A stretch of DNA of 64,000 nt from Planctomycetota bacterium (GCA_028281765.1 JANQJF010000054.1:59067-123066), one strand, 5' to 3'; positions 45,866-55,039 are shown, numbered from the stretch's first letter. A program made the numbers and translations. The notes: generated from the letters alone by a model not told the origin.

Positions 45866-48800
45866 ATGAATCCGACCGAATTCCACGCCCGAATCCGCTC
45901 GCTCTTCCACGAACTCGCCGACCTGGAGGAACGCGAGGCGCTGGATCGCCTCGAGCGCAGCGACGCCGCGCCGGAGGTGGTAGCGGAGGTGCGCGCACTC
46001 CTGTCGTTGGCCGCGGCCGACTCCCCGCCGAGCCCGCTCGACGACACGCGCCTCGGCGGCTGGAACGACCGACTCTTGCAGGGCGCGGATCGCAACGACG
46101 CCGACGAGGAGATCGGCGAAGAAATCGACGGCTACATGATTCGTCGCGTCCTCGGCGTCGGCGGCATGGGCACGGTCTACCTCGCCGAGCAACGCGGCGA
46201 GATCGAGCGAACCGTCGCGCTCAAGCTGATCAAGCTCGGCATGGACAGCCGCATGATCGTGACGAGGTTCGAGGCCGAGCGCCAAGCGCTCGCGCTGATG
46301 AATCACGAAGGGATCGCGCGCGTCTACGACTGCGGCACCAGCGAACGAGGCCGCCCGTACTTCGTCATGGAGTACGTGGAGGGCACGCCGATCGACCGCT
46401 TCTGTCTCGACCACGACGCGTCGCTCGAGATGCGCCTCGACCTGATCCAGCAGGTGTGCGAAGCGGTCCACCACGCGCATCAAAAGGGCGTCGTCCACCG
46501 AGACCTGAAACCCGGCAACGTGCTCGTCAGCTTCGAGGGCCAGCGACCACGCGCCAAGGTCATCGACTTCGGCCTCGCCAAGGCGATGGGACGTCAGCTC
46601 GTCGAAGCCACTCTCTTCACCGAGGTCGGCCAGGTCATCGGGACACCGGAGTTCATGGCGCCCGAACAGGCCGACCCGAACAACACCGACATCGATACGC
46701 GCACCGACGTGTACGCGATCGGTGTGATGATGTTCCAACTGCTCGTAGGCGAGCTCCCGTTCACGGCCGACGAAGTGCGCCGCGAGCTGCTGCAGGCCGA
46801 CGGTGACGCGCGGCGGCGGCGCGATCCGCCGAAGCCGAGTACGCGCCTCGCGTCTCAACACGGATCGAATTCTTCGCTGCGGCGCGCACTGCGCACGGAC
46901 CTGGATTGGATCGTGCTCAAGGCGATGGACCCCGACCGCACGCGTCGCTACGACTCGGCTGCGGCCCTCGCCGAAGACATCCAGCGCTTCGCGAACCACG
47001 AGCCGTTGGTCGCCGGCCCGCCGAGCGCTTCGTACCGCGTGCAGAAGCTCGCGAGACGCTACCGTGCCCAGCTCGCGGTGGCCGCAATCGTCGTGCTGGC
47101 CCTCGTGGTCGGCAGTGCCGTCGCACTCGACCAGTGGCTGCGCGCGAGCCGAACGGTCGGGGAATTCGAGCAACTCGCGGGCGTGGTCAACCACGAGGTC
47201 GCGATCGACGAAGAACGCGCGCTGTTCCCGGCGTGGCCCGAGCAACTCGAACCTCTCCGGGGATGGATCGAGAAACGGTGGCAACCGCTCCGGGACATTC
47301 GTCCGCGGCTGCGCAGCACGATCGCGTCGCTGCGTGCGCAGGCGCTACCGCTGTCCCCAGAGGAACGGAACCGCGACATCACGGATCACCCGCGCTACGA
47401 GGAGCTCGAACTTCTACGGCTCGAGCTCGACGCGATGCGATACGCGAACGCGATCCGTACCGGCGAAGCCGAGTTCGAACCCACGGAGCTGTCCGACCGA
47501 CTGCTGAAGGCGAGCAAGGGCCGCCTGTACCAGCTGGCCTGGACACGGGTCGCGCCGACGGAGCCCGACCGATCGGTCTGGGGCGAGGAAGCCGCCGGGC
47601 TCGCGTTCGCACGCGCACTCCTCCCAGCCGTCGGAGAAGGACGCGAGCGCATCAGCATGTGCACCGCACTCAAGGTCTTCGCGTTCGCGTCACTCGCCAA
47701 CGGCCAGGACGAGGACGCGGTCACCGCCGCCGAGCGCGCGGTCGAGACCGCGGTGGGAGCCGAGCAACACGTGCAGTCCCATCGAGACGAGCTGGCGCGC
47801 ATCCGCGCGATCGCGGCGGATCCGGCGGCGGCGCTCGCACGCCTCGTCGAGTCGGAACGCGAGCTCTCTGCCGAAATCGAAACGCGTCGAACCTGGCGGT
47901 TCGCCGACTCCGAGAAGTCCGCGCAGTTCCTACACGACACGCTGTCCGACCTCGCCGCGCGAATCGACACCCTCGAGTCCGACGAGCTGCAGTTCGTTCG
48001 GCGACGCATTCGCTGGGCGGAGTCGGTGAAGGAGTTGACGTTCCGCAACTCCGCAGCCCGCTGCACTTGGGACGAAGTGCGGAAGACACTCGCGACCAGC
48101 ACGCGCTACGCCCACGCCCAAATCGAACTCCTGGATTCCAACGTCTACGGTCTCGTGCCACTCGGCACGAATCCCGCAACCGGATACCTCGAGTTCTACC
48201 ACGCACGCAGCGCGTGGGACGGTGAGATGGATCCGATGAAGATCCCGATTCCTCGTCACGACGAAGACGGGCGAATCGAAGTCGGCGACGACACCGGGAT
48301 CGTGTTCGTGCTGTTGCCCGGCGGCCGCTACGTCATGGGATCGCAAGCCCAGGACCCGTCACAGCCGAACTACGACCCCCTCGCCAAACCCGAGGAGATG
48401 CCGCATGACGTGCGCGTCGGCCCGTTCTTCATCGCGCGCCACGAGCTCACGAAGGCGCAGTGGCGCCGCCTCGTCGCCGGCAAAGCTGTTGCGCGCGAAC
48501 CCAGCGGACTGAAGCCGGGCACAGTTTCCGCATACGGCGCGATCACGTGGGCGGACCCCATCGAGCAGGTCGACTGGAGCGACTGCGTGACACTCGCGTC
48601 GTGGCATCGCCTCACGCTCCCCACCGAAGTCCAGTGGGAATACGCCTGCCGCGCGGGCTCGAGCACGCGCAACCCGTGGCCAAAGGAGCGCATCGGGGAG
48701 TTCGCCAACATCGCGGACCGGAACGCCGGCTCCCGGACTTCGAGGGAGCGCCACCCCGGCAACGACGGGTTCGCGCGCCACGCCCCGGTCGGTGTGCTGA

Positions 48801-49114
48801 AGCCGAACGCATTCGGGCTTCACGACATGATCGGCAACGTGTTCGAGTGGTGCCTCGACGAGAAGAACCCCTACCGACGTCCGATCCGTGAGGGCGACGG
48901 GCTGCGACTCGGCGTCACGACGAACAACCATGCGTCGCGTCGGATCCTTCGAGGTGGCTACTACCTTTCCGACGAGAATCAGGGGCGCGCGGCGCGCCGG
49001 GATACCGAGGTCGCGGGAATGCGCTCCCATGCGGTGGGTGTCCGGCTCGCACGATCCCTGCGGCCGAACTTCTTGCCGAACACGACGCCCGTGCGCTCGG
49101 TGAAACCACGCTAG
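45866..49114 (+). CDS. Ser/Thr protein kinase with formylglycine-enzyme-like C-terminal domain
   Basis: 1082 residues from ATG 45866. Kinase domain ~89-375: GVGGMGTVYLAE, Lys120, HRDLKPGN (211-218), DFG (234-236), APEQ. Transmembrane segment ~402-422. A long external helical region (~425-800) contains TPR-like and coiled-coil sequence. C-terminal FGE-sulfatase domain ~815-1060: FVLLPGGRYVMGS, FFIARHELTKAQW, LPTEVQWEYACRAG, GLHDMIGNVFEWC, RILRGGYY. The oxygen/copper cysteines of true FGE are not evident, so a ligand-binding role is more likely than sulfatase activation. It converges with a sigma-factor gene seven bases away, the classical planctomycete pairing. Confidence 0.95.
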   Translation: MNPTEFHARIRSLFHELADLEEREALDRLERSDAAPEVVAEVRALLSLAAADSPPSPLDDTRLGGWNDRLLQGADRNDADEEIGEEIDGYMIRRVLGVGGMGTVYLAEQRGEIERTVALKLIKLGMDSRMIVTRFEAERQALALMNHEGIARVYDCGTSERGRPYFVMEYVEGTPIDRFCLDHDASLEMRLDLIQQVCEAVHHAHQKGVVHRDLKPGNVLVSFEGQRPRAKVIDFGLAKAMGRQLVEATLFTEVGQVIGTPEFMAPEQADPNNTDIDTRTDVYAIGVMMFQLLVGELPFTADEVRRELLQADGDARRRRDPPKPSTRLASQHGSNSSLRRALRTDLDWIVLKAMDPDRTRRYDSAAALAEDIQRFANHEPLVAGPPSASYRVQKLARRYRAQLAVAAIVVLALVVGSAVALDQWLRASRTVGEFEQLAGVVNHEVAIDEERALFPAWPEQLEPLRGWIEKRWQPLRDIRPRLRSTIASLRAQALPLSPEERNRDITDHPRYEELELLRLELDAMRYANAIRTGEAEFEPTELSDRLLKASKGRLYQLAWTRVAPTEPDRSVWGEEAAGLAFARALLPAVGEGRERISMCTALKVFAFASLANGQDEDAVTAAERAVETAVGAEQHVQSHRDELARIRAIAADPAAALARLVESERELSAEIETRRTWRFADSEKSAQFLHDTLSDLAARIDTLESDELQFVRRRIRWAESVKELTFRNSAARCTWDEVRKTLATSTRYAHAQIELLDSNVYGLVPLGTNPATGYLEFYHARSAWDGEMDPMKIPIPRHDEDGRIEVGDDTGIVFVLLPGGRYVMGSQAQDPSQPNYDPLAKPEEMPHDVRVGPFFIARHELTKAQWRRLVAGKAVAREPSGLKPGTVSAYGAITWADPIEQVDWSDCVTLASWHRLTLPTEVQWEYACRAGSSTRNPWPKERIGEFANIADRNAGSRTSRERHPGNDGFARHAPVGVLKPNAFGLHDMIGNVFEWCLDEKNPYRRPIREGDGLRLGVTTNNHASRRILRGGYYLSDENQGRAARRDTEVAGMRSHAVGVRLARSLRPNFLPNTTPVRSVKPR

Positions 49115-49121
49115 CGGGCGC

Positions 49122-49697
49122 TCAGTCGTCCGACGCACGCAGGCGACGCAACAACCACGCCTTCGCCATCTGCCAGTCGAGGCGCACGGTGCGCGGCGCG
49201 ATACCGACGATCTGCGCGGCTTCGTCGACCGTGAGGCCCGCGAAGAAGCGCAGCTCGACGATGCGCGCCTGCCGTGGATCGACCTCGGCGAGCTCCGACA
49301 GCGCGGCGTCGAGCTCGACGAGATCGAGGTCATCGCCCTCCTCGACGCCGATCAGGTCGGGGTCGAAGTCCATCGCCTCGCGATCCCCTCCACGCTTCTG
49401 CCGGCGCTTGCGCCGCGCGTAGTCCGCGAGCAACTGCCGCATCGCGAGCGTCGCGACGGCCATGAAGTGCTGCCGATCGCGCCAGCTTCCGTCCGCACCG
49501 AGCATGCGGGCGTACGCCTCGTGCACGAGCGCGGTCGGCTGCAGGGTATGCTGCCCCGCGCCGCCGCGATGCAATCGTCGCGCGAGTGCGCGCAGGTCGT
49601 CGTAGACGAGCGGAAGCAGTCGATCGATCGCCGTGTCGTCCCCAGCGTCCAACTGCTGGATGAGTTGCGTCACCTGACTGGGTTGGGGACTCGCCAT
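49122..49697 (-). CDS. ECF-type sigma factor (kinase-linked)
   Basis: 191 residues from ATG 49697. It opens like the ECF group that accompanies planctomycete kinases: VTQLIQQLDAGDDTAIDRLL, LVYDDLRALARRLHRGG, LQPTALVHEAYARML, RQHFMAVATLAMRQLLADYA. Region 4: ARIVELRFFAGLTVDEAAQI, VGIAPRTVRLDWQMAKAWL. Its stop is seven bases from that of the kinase-FGE gene, convergent. In this family the kinase is thought to control the sigma factor by phosphorylation; here that is inferred from the adjacency. Confidence 0.94.
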   Translation of the reverse strand: MASPQPSQVTQLIQQLDAGDDTAIDRLLPLVYDDLRALARRLHRGGAGQHTLQPTALVHEAYARMLGADGSWRDRQHFMAVATLAMRQLLADYARRKRRQKRGGDREAMDFDPDLIGVEEGDDLDLVELDAALSELAEVDPRQARIVELRFFAGLTVDEAAQIVGIAPRTVRLDWQMAKAWLLRRLRASDD

Positions 49698-49850
49698 CGT
49701 CGGTCGAATTGTCAGCGACGACGGATGGCCTTGTCCAGCCGACCCGGCCAGGCACGCCGACATCGCCGAAGAAACTCCGACTTCCGTTCGCGCCACCGCC
49801 CGTCGCGGGAACTCCGAGGTGTCGCACTCCGCGCACCCCCACCCCCCCGG

Positions 49851-51221
49851 ATGAACTGCATACGACACCTCTTCGCTACCGGAGTGGCTCTCGCGATCGC
49901 CGCGAGCATCACCACACTCTCCCTGGCCACGGGAACCGCGACCGCGCAAGCCGCCCCGGAACGGGACCAGGCGGCGCGCACGCTGATGGCACGTCGCTCC
50001 TCGCTCCAGCAGAGTTTCCTGTTCGAGCACATCAAGGCACGGCCTCCCGTCGGCACGTCGACAGACGACTGGCTCCGTTGGATGGACGAAGCCGAGCGCG
50101 CGTTCGCGAAGAGCATCCGGCCCGAGCGCCGAGCCGGCGGCGTCCCCGGCAGCCGCGCCGAGTCGTTCTCGCCCTATGTCTGGTCCTGGATGCCGATGCT
50201 CCTGCGCAACGGCGCACCAGAGGACGAGATCCTGAACCGCACTCAGGTCGAGCGAGTGCTTCCGTCTCTCCTCGCCGACCTCGAGGCCGTGGTCGACGAC
50301 AGGGAGTCGGGCGCATGCGAACTGCTCCGCATCCCGGACCTCGGCAACGGACTCTCCCGTGCAGGACTCCTGGATCGAGTCGACCGGGACATCCTCGGTC
50401 GTTTCCGAACCGCGATCGGAACGTTCCGAGCACGAGGATCCGGTACGTCGCGCCATCTACGCTCGGCAAACGCACAGCTGCGAGGGTTCGCGCGTTCGAT
50501 CGACGTCGAGTTCGACCTTCGTGCTAGCCGACTGGAACTCGCGCAGGCGCGCATCGCGGCCATGGCCACACCCGGCGACCTGCCGAGCGGGTTCCCAACG
50601 ATGGTCGAACGTCTCGCGCGGGCGTATCGAGCCGCCGACCGATTCGGATCCGCACCCGCGGTGCTCGACCTCGGCCTCCTGTCGACGACCGAAGGGGACT
50701 GGCCGGCGCGCGACCTCCGGGCACTCTACGAAGACTGCGGCGGGCGGACGGGAACGGCGCGGTTCGCGCTCGCGCGTCGCGCCGCCCCGCTCTTGCCGAC
50801 GTCGGCCCGCTTCGATCCGGGCACGCTCGTGGACGTCGAGACGGGCCAGGCCCTCGACTCCGACGCGTTTGCCGGCAAGTCACTCGTTCTTGACTTCACG
50901 GCGCGGGGGTGCGGGCCATGCCTGGAGGCCGTCCCGAAGCTCCAAGAGTTCTACGAAGAGCACCCGGAGACCGTGATCCTCACGGTCGTCGTCGGGCCGG
51001 AAGAAGACCGCCGCATCGTCCGGGATGCAATCCGCGAACGCGGGGGTCGCTTCCCGATCGTGTACGACACCGCAAAGTCGGCGGAGCTGCTCGGAGTCTA
51101 CGGCTATCCGAGCTACGTCGTCGTGTCGCCCGAGCGCCACGTGCTGAAGCCGTTCGGCCTGCGAACCGAGCCGACGCACTCGCTTGACGACGTCCTCGGG
51201 ACGCTGGCGCCTGGAGGCTGA
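49851..51221 (+). CDS. Exported protein with TlpA-like thioredoxin domain
   Basis: 456 residues from ATG 49851. Signal peptide (LFATGVALAIAASITTL...TAQA). A helical N-terminal region to ~315, then a thioredoxin-fold domain of the TlpA/AhpC type: LVLDFTARGCGPCLEAVPKL with the CGPC redox pair, TVVVGPEEDRRIVRDAI, GVYGYPSYVVVSP (cis-Pro). The CGPC motif is intact, so disulfide reduction or exchange in the periplasm is expected. It converges with the serine-hydrolase fusion gene with ten bases between stops. Confidence 0.88.
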   Translation: MNCIRHLFATGVALAIAASITTLSLATGTATAQAAPERDQAARTLMARRSSLQQSFLFEHIKARPPVGTSTDDWLRWMDEAERAFAKSIRPERRAGGVPGSRAESFSPYVWSWMPMLLRNGAPEDEILNRTQVERVLPSLLADLEAVVDDRESGACELLRIPDLGNGLSRAGLLDRVDRDILGRFRTAIGTFRARGSGTSRHLRSANAQLRGFARSIDVEFDLRASRLELAQARIAAMATPGDLPSGFPTMVERLARAYRAADRFGSAPAVLDLGLLSTTEGDWPARDLRALYEDCGGRTGTARFALARRAAPLLPTSARFDPGTLVDVETGQALDSDAFAGKSLVLDFTARGCGPCLEAVPKLQEFYEEHPETVILTVVVGPEEDRRIVRDAIRERGGRFPIVYDTAKSAELLGVYGYPSYVVVSPERHVLKPFGLRTEPTHSLDDVLGTLAPGG

Positions 51222-51231
51222 GGGGTCGGGG

Positions 51232-53514
51232 CTACCGCGAGAAGTCGACGACGACCGGCGGATGATCGGACCAACGCAGCAACTCCGGCATGCTCGACCA
51301 GACCGCGCGTTGGCGACGCGCGGCCAGCCCGGCTGTAGCGAACACGAAGTCGATGCGCGGCAGCGACATCGCGGCAGGTAGAGAACCCGCGGCTTCGACC
51401 ACTTCGACCATCCCGGCGTCGCGCAGCGGTTGCAACGCGAACTCCGCCGGCCGCCCCTCGTCGAGGTGCCACTTCCACTTCCGGTAACGCTCGTGCGCGG
51501 CCTCGTCGTATCGCGGCACGTCCGGTTTGGCGATGCAGTTGAAGTCGCCGGCGATCAACGCGGGCGTCCCAGCTTCGAGCGCCGGCTTCACGCACGCGAG
51601 CGCGCGCGCCATCTCATGGAGCTTGCGCGCGGTGCCGGACTGCGGCGGAGAGTGCACGACGACGACATCGATCCCGGCCGTGCGCGCGTGCAGCATGCCG
51701 TGATGCAGCCGTCGCCCGTCGAGCGTTTCGCGCACCCGAGCGACGTTCTCGATCGGAGTGCGCGACGTCAGCGCGACGGGGTAGCCGTCCTCCTTGACCA
51801 GCGCGGTGTGCTCGTGCCCCCACGCACGCGCGGCGACGGCCAGGCTTTCGTGAGTGAACCCGTTCATCTCCTGGAACGCGACGACGTCCGGCCGCTGCGC
51901 CGCGAGCCACGCCGCGGTTCGCACGCGGCGCTGAGCACCCGGTAGGAACCGCCCCACCTGGCTGTCGCGCCAGCCAACGAGCACGTTGTAGCTGATGACA
52001 CGAAGGGCATCGGTAGTCAGCCGGTCACGTGGTTCCGGCTGCAACTCGACCCAGTACGGGACGCTGCACGTCCTCGTCGCTGTCGCGTACATCACGCCGC
52101 GCAACCCACCGTCCGCCTCGTGGACCAGATCGAGCTTCATCATCGGCGTCGCCTCGGCCCCGGGCGTCGTCGCGAGCGTCGCTCGAAACCTCGCGCGCAA
52201 TAGGTGCGGCTCACCGTCATGCTCGCGCAGCCCCAGTACCGGATCCCCGTCGAGCGTGATCCCGAGCCGTCCCTCGGCGCGGCGCACGACCATCGGCAGC
52301 GGACCGGCGGGGTGCGCGACCAAGCCGCGGAACGCGAACTCCAGCGGCAAGGCGGCGTGCTCTGTCACGGATTCCTCTGTCGCCGCCGCCCGCGGCTCCT
52401 CGATCACACGTTCGCTCCCGGCGGCAGGCGGTTGGGGCAACAATACCGGAAGCACGGCACGTATCGCCTGCTGCGTCGCGCCCCGCTTGCTCGTGTTCGT
52501 CAGCACCGCGACCGCAGCCTTGCGACCGGGAAACACCTGCAGCGCAGTCGAAACGCCGGGCATCCCGCCGGTGTGCGCGAGTCGACGATGACCACGGACG
52601 CGGCCAACTCCCCACGCGATCCCGTAGTTGCTCCCGGCACTTCGAGCCATCCGCGTCTGCATCGCGACGGCGCTCTCCGGACGCAGCACCCTCACACCAT
52701 CGACCGCGCCGTCGTGGATCCACAGACGCGCGAACTGCATGAGGTCGCGAACCGAACTCCAGACCGCCGACGCGCCGTCGTGGTCGAATCCGTACGGCAC
52801 GACCGGTTGGAACCCCGGCTCCTCGCGGGTCGCCAGGTAGCCGACCGCCGCGTGGTCGGCCTTACCGTCGGGCACTCCCAAAGCCGTGTGCGTCATCCCG
52901 AGCGGTTCCAGCACGGCGCGTCGCAGGTAGCTCGCGAAGTCGGTCTCGGCCGCGGTCGCGACGACGTGGTCCACGATGCCGAACGCGAGGTTGCTGTAGT
53001 TCGTGCGCCGACCGGGCGGCCACGCGCAGAACGCGTGTTCGCGGATCGACCGCGAGCGAGGCGGCGGCTCGTGATCCGCGTAGAAGAAGTTCCAGTGCGT
53101 CGGCAGCCCGGCCGTGTGGTTGCACAGTCGCCGCAGCGTGACGTCGGTGGCCACGCCTCGGTACGCGGTGACCGCGCAATCGGTGAGGTAGCGGTTGACG
53201 GGCACGTCGAGCTCGAGCTTGCCCGCATCGACCAGCGTCATCATCGCCGTCGCCGTGAACGGCTTGCTGATCGACGCGAGGCGGTAGATCGTGTCCGCGT
53301 CAGCGCGTCGCCGGCGCGCGATGTCCGCCATGCCGAACCCCTCGGCCCAGACGATGCGGTCGTCCTCGAGCACCGCGACCGAGAGGGCGGGCGTGTCCCC
53401 GTTCTCGACGAGCCGCGTGATCGCCGCGCGCGCCTCTCGGTAGCGGTCGGGTGCCGCAACCTGTTGCGCGATCGAGACGGGCGCGACGAGCAGCGCGAGG
53501 GCGAGTCGATACAT
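51232..53514 (-). CDS. Fusion: serine beta-lactamase-like hydrolase plus EEP nuclease-like domain
   Basis: 760 residues with a signal peptide ending PVSIAQ. Residues ~25-350 are a class-C beta-lactamase-like (serine hydrolase) domain: SxxK as SISK (Ser81/Lys84), YSN (173-175), HTG (314-316). Residues ~390-495 form a DUF3471-like beta linker. Residues ~505-760 are an endonuclease/exonuclease/phosphatase domain: RVISYNVLVG (Asn510), VVAFQEMNGF (Glu549), PALIAGDFNC and a final SDHPPVV, all catalytic residues of the EEP superfamily. Frames are continuous across the junction. An exported enzyme with two different hydrolytic sites is unusual; substrates are unknown. Confidence 0.92.
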   Translation of the reverse strand: MYRLALALLVAPVSIAQQVAAPDRYREARAAITRLVENGDTPALSVAVLEDDRIVWAEGFGMADIARRRRADADTIYRLASISKPFTATAMMTLVDAGKLELDVPVNRYLTDCAVTAYRGVATDVTLRRLCNHTAGLPTHWNFFYADHEPPPRSRSIREHAFCAWPPGRRTNYSNLAFGIVDHVVATAAETDFASYLRRAVLEPLGMTHTALGVPDGKADHAAVGYLATREEPGFQPVVPYGFDHDGASAVWSSVRDLMQFARLWIHDGAVDGVRVLRPESAVAMQTRMARSAGSNYGIAWGVGRVRGHRRLAHTGGMPGVSTALQVFPGRKAAVAVLTNTSKRGATQQAIRAVLPVLLPQPPAAGSERVIEEPRAAATEESVTEHAALPLEFAFRGLVAHPAGPLPMVVRRAEGRLGITLDGDPVLGLREHDGEPHLLRARFRATLATTPGAEATPMMKLDLVHEADGGLRGVMYATATRTCSVPYWVELQPEPRDRLTTDALRVISYNVLVGWRDSQVGRFLPGAQRRVRTAAWLAAQRPDVVAFQEMNGFTHESLAVAARAWGHEHTALVKEDGYPVALTSRTPIENVARVRETLDGRRLHHGMLHARTAGIDVVVVHSPPQSGTARKLHEMARALACVKPALEAGTPALIAGDFNCIAKPDVPRYDEAAHERYRKWKWHLDEGRPAEFALQPLRDAGMVEVVEAAGSLPAAMSLPRIDFVFATAGLAARRQRAVWSSMPELLRWSDHPPVVVDFSR

Positions 53515-53928
53515 GGGGTCTTCGTTCCGAATCGAAGGCGGCTTTCAACAGATGATTGCCGAAGCGCGAGGAGAAGCCAAGGTTCGGGCCACAGCTCGAA
53601 TCGGCCGGCATCGCAGTCGGAGAGCCGATGCTGCGCCGACGGATCTGAGAGTGGGGCAAGCCGCCCCCACGTTCACTCATTCGTTGCCCCGCGCAAACAG
53701 CGAAGCGCGAATCGCCTGCGGACGGCGCGGCCGCCGCCGCCCGAACCAGGGCTCTCTCGAGGTCGGTCGGTCGTGCTGGCATCCCCTCCATTCCGTCCCA
53801 GCGCCGGGCGCGAACATGCACGAGAGCCAGTTCTCACCAGTTTGTCGAAACCGCAGGCTTCGATCGCGACACCAAGCGAACCGTATCCGTTCGCCGAGCA
53901 GTCCTCACAACCCGCCAAGGAGACCCTC
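53515..53928. other. Intergenic stretch, no gene recognised
   Basis: About 415 bp between the fusion enzyme start and the small secreted protein. No conserved-looking frame on either strand. It should hold the divergent promoters; the Shine-Dalgarno AAGGAGA (53917-53923) for the following gene is at its right edge. Confidence 0.5.
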
Positions 53929-54246
53929 ATGCGCCACGCGCTACTCACCGCCAGCCTCTTCGTCGCCACTCTGTTCTGCAGCAACGCCTCCGCGCAGACG
54001 GCCTGGGTCGGAACCACCTACCTGACGCAGACCAACTACCCCGGGCTGAACCCCGGCAGTTTCAGCGTCACGCTGATCGAGCACGGAGACATCACGCTTC
54101 TCTACATCGATGGCGTCGACTTCTCCGCGTGTATCATCGAAGTCGAGTTTCCGATACCGGCGACCAGCCCGACGGAGATGTTCGTGTCGTGTCCACCGTA
54201 TTTCGGGCACTTCACGTTGGACGTGCGGCCGGTCTTCCTCCAGTGA
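53929..54246 (+). CDS. Small secreted protein, unknown function
   Basis: 105 residues from ATG 53929 with AAGGAGA six bases before it. Signal peptide (LLTASLFVATLFCSNASAQ) followed by an ~80-residue beta-rich domain (TTYLTQTNYPGLNPGSFSVT, ITLLYIDGVDFSACIIEVEF). Two Cys in the mature part may form a disulfide. No family recognised. A strong hairpin follows. Confidence 0.75.
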   Translation: MRHALLTASLFVATLFCSNASAQTAWVGTTYLTQTNYPGLNPGSFSVTLIEHGDITLLYIDGVDFSACIIEVEFPIPATSPTEMFVSCPPYFGHFTLDVRPVFLQ

Positions 54247-54265
54247 ACGGGTGATCGGCGCCGCG

Positions 54266-54287
54266 AGCGCGCACTGCCGTGCGCGCT
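54266..54287. terminator. Bidirectional hairpin between convergent genes
   Basis: AGCGCGCA, loop CTGCCG, TGCGCGCT: a perfect 8-bp stem between the stops at 54246 and 54297. No T-run, but the position between convergent genes supports termination in both directions. Confidence 0.6.
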
Positions 54288-54296
54288 TCGCCGCGG

Positions 54297-54647
54297 TCAC
54301 GCCATCGCGACCTTGCCGTGATCGTCGCAGTGGCCGTCGTGCGGGTGATGCAGGTGACCGTCGACGAGGTAGTCGACGTGGTCGCCGTGCGGCACCGCCT
54401 CGTGACCGCAGTCGGGACCATGTACGTGACCCGGCTCATGCCCTGTGCACGCGTGGTCCGGCGTGCAGGCCGATGGGTTGTTGGCGTCGACCGCGATCGC
54501 GTGCTCATCGACGTGGTCGCCGTGAACGTGATGAAGGTGGCCATCGTGCAGGTAGTCGACGTGCCCGTCGTGCTGGATGGCCGTGTGGCCGCAGTCGGTG
54601 CCGTGCTTGTGATCGTGCGCTTCGTGCTTGTTGTTGCAGGTGGTCAT
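54297..54647 (-). CDS. Histidine-rich metal-binding protein with internal repeat
   Basis: 116 residues, roughly a fifth histidine. Two copies of the unit GxDCGHxAxxHxxHVDYLxDGHLHHxH (about residues 15-48 and 76-108) joined by NPSACTPDHACTGHEPGH. Each unit carries a CGH plus clustered His, suited to binding Zn, Ni or Co. No signal peptide, so cytosolic buffering or storage is likely. Its ATG overlaps the stop of the upstream ArsR/SmtB-type regulator (ATGA), so regulator and metal-binder are one operon, consistent with metal-responsive control. Confidence 0.88.
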   Translation of the reverse strand: MTTCNNKHEAHDHKHGTDCGHTAIQHDGHVDYLHDGHLHHVHGDHVDEHAIAVDANNPSACTPDHACTGHEPGHVHGPDCGHEAVPHGDHVDYLVDGHLHHPHDGHCDDHGKVAMA

Positions 54648-55003
54648 GATTCGTCTTCTGAATGTGAGTCGTGGTCTTCCGTGGCGTGTTCGATGCCGTT
54701 CGCGACGAGCGCCGACACGTGGTCGTCGCGCAGTGCGTAGTGGATGTGCTTGCCGTCGCGGCGGCGCGTGACGAGGCCCTCGGCGCGCAACACTCGCAGG
54801 CGCTGCGACACCGACGACAGGCTGTCTCCGGTCAGCTCCGCGATCTCCGACACGCAGAGCTCACGGCCGGCCAGCTCGGCGACGACGCGCAGGCGCGCCG
54901 GGTCCCCGAGGGCACGGAAGAACCGTGCCGCGGTGTCGGTGACGTCCGCGGACGGCGACTGGCGGTCGGGGGCCTGGTCGTGCTGGCAGGTCGGGTCGTT
55001 CAC
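54644..55003 (-). CDS. ArsR/SmtB-family regulator, probably metal-responsive
   Basis: 119 residues from GTG 55003, which has AAGGAA upstream; a longer frame to 55102 lacks similarity. Winged helix: DTAARFFRALGDPARLRVVA, ELCVSEIAELTGDSLSSVSQ, RLRVLRAEGLVTRRRDGKHI, HYALRDDHVSALVANGIEHA, then a His/Asp-rich tail (TEDHDSHSEDES). The ELCVSEIAE site and the DxxH (DDHVSALVANGIEH) C-terminal helix resemble the alpha3N/alpha5 zinc sites of SmtB-like repressors. Coupled by ATGA to the His-rich protein gene. Expected to release its operator on metal binding. Confidence 0.9.
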   Translation of the reverse strand: MNDPTCQHDQAPDRQSPSADVTDTAARFFRALGDPARLRVVAELAGRELCVSEIAELTGDSLSSVSQRLRVLRAEGLVTRRRDGKHIHYALRDDHVSALVANGIEHATEDHDSHSEDES

Positions 55004-55019
55004 GGCTTCCTTGATCACC

Positions 55020-55039
55020 TGCACAAGTATGCAAGTGTA
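55020..55039. promoter_or_regulatory. Candidate operator upstream of the second ArsR-type gene
   Basis: TGCACAAGTATGCAAGTGTA, 17 bp upstream of the GTG start. The minus strand reads ACACTTGCAT then ACTTGTGCA; the 10-mer ACACTTGCAT also occurs in the inverted repeat before the other arsR gene (42674-42683). Confidence 0.45.

Noticed and set aside
45698..47284. 528-residue minus-strand frame across the kinase-FGE gene
   Set aside because: Complementary shadow of a clear kinase domain; Arg/His/Glu-rich without structure.
53515..53928. Small frames in the gap before the secreted protein at 53929
   Set aside because: Several frames are open, but none has a ribosome-binding site, hydrophobic core or protein-like pattern.
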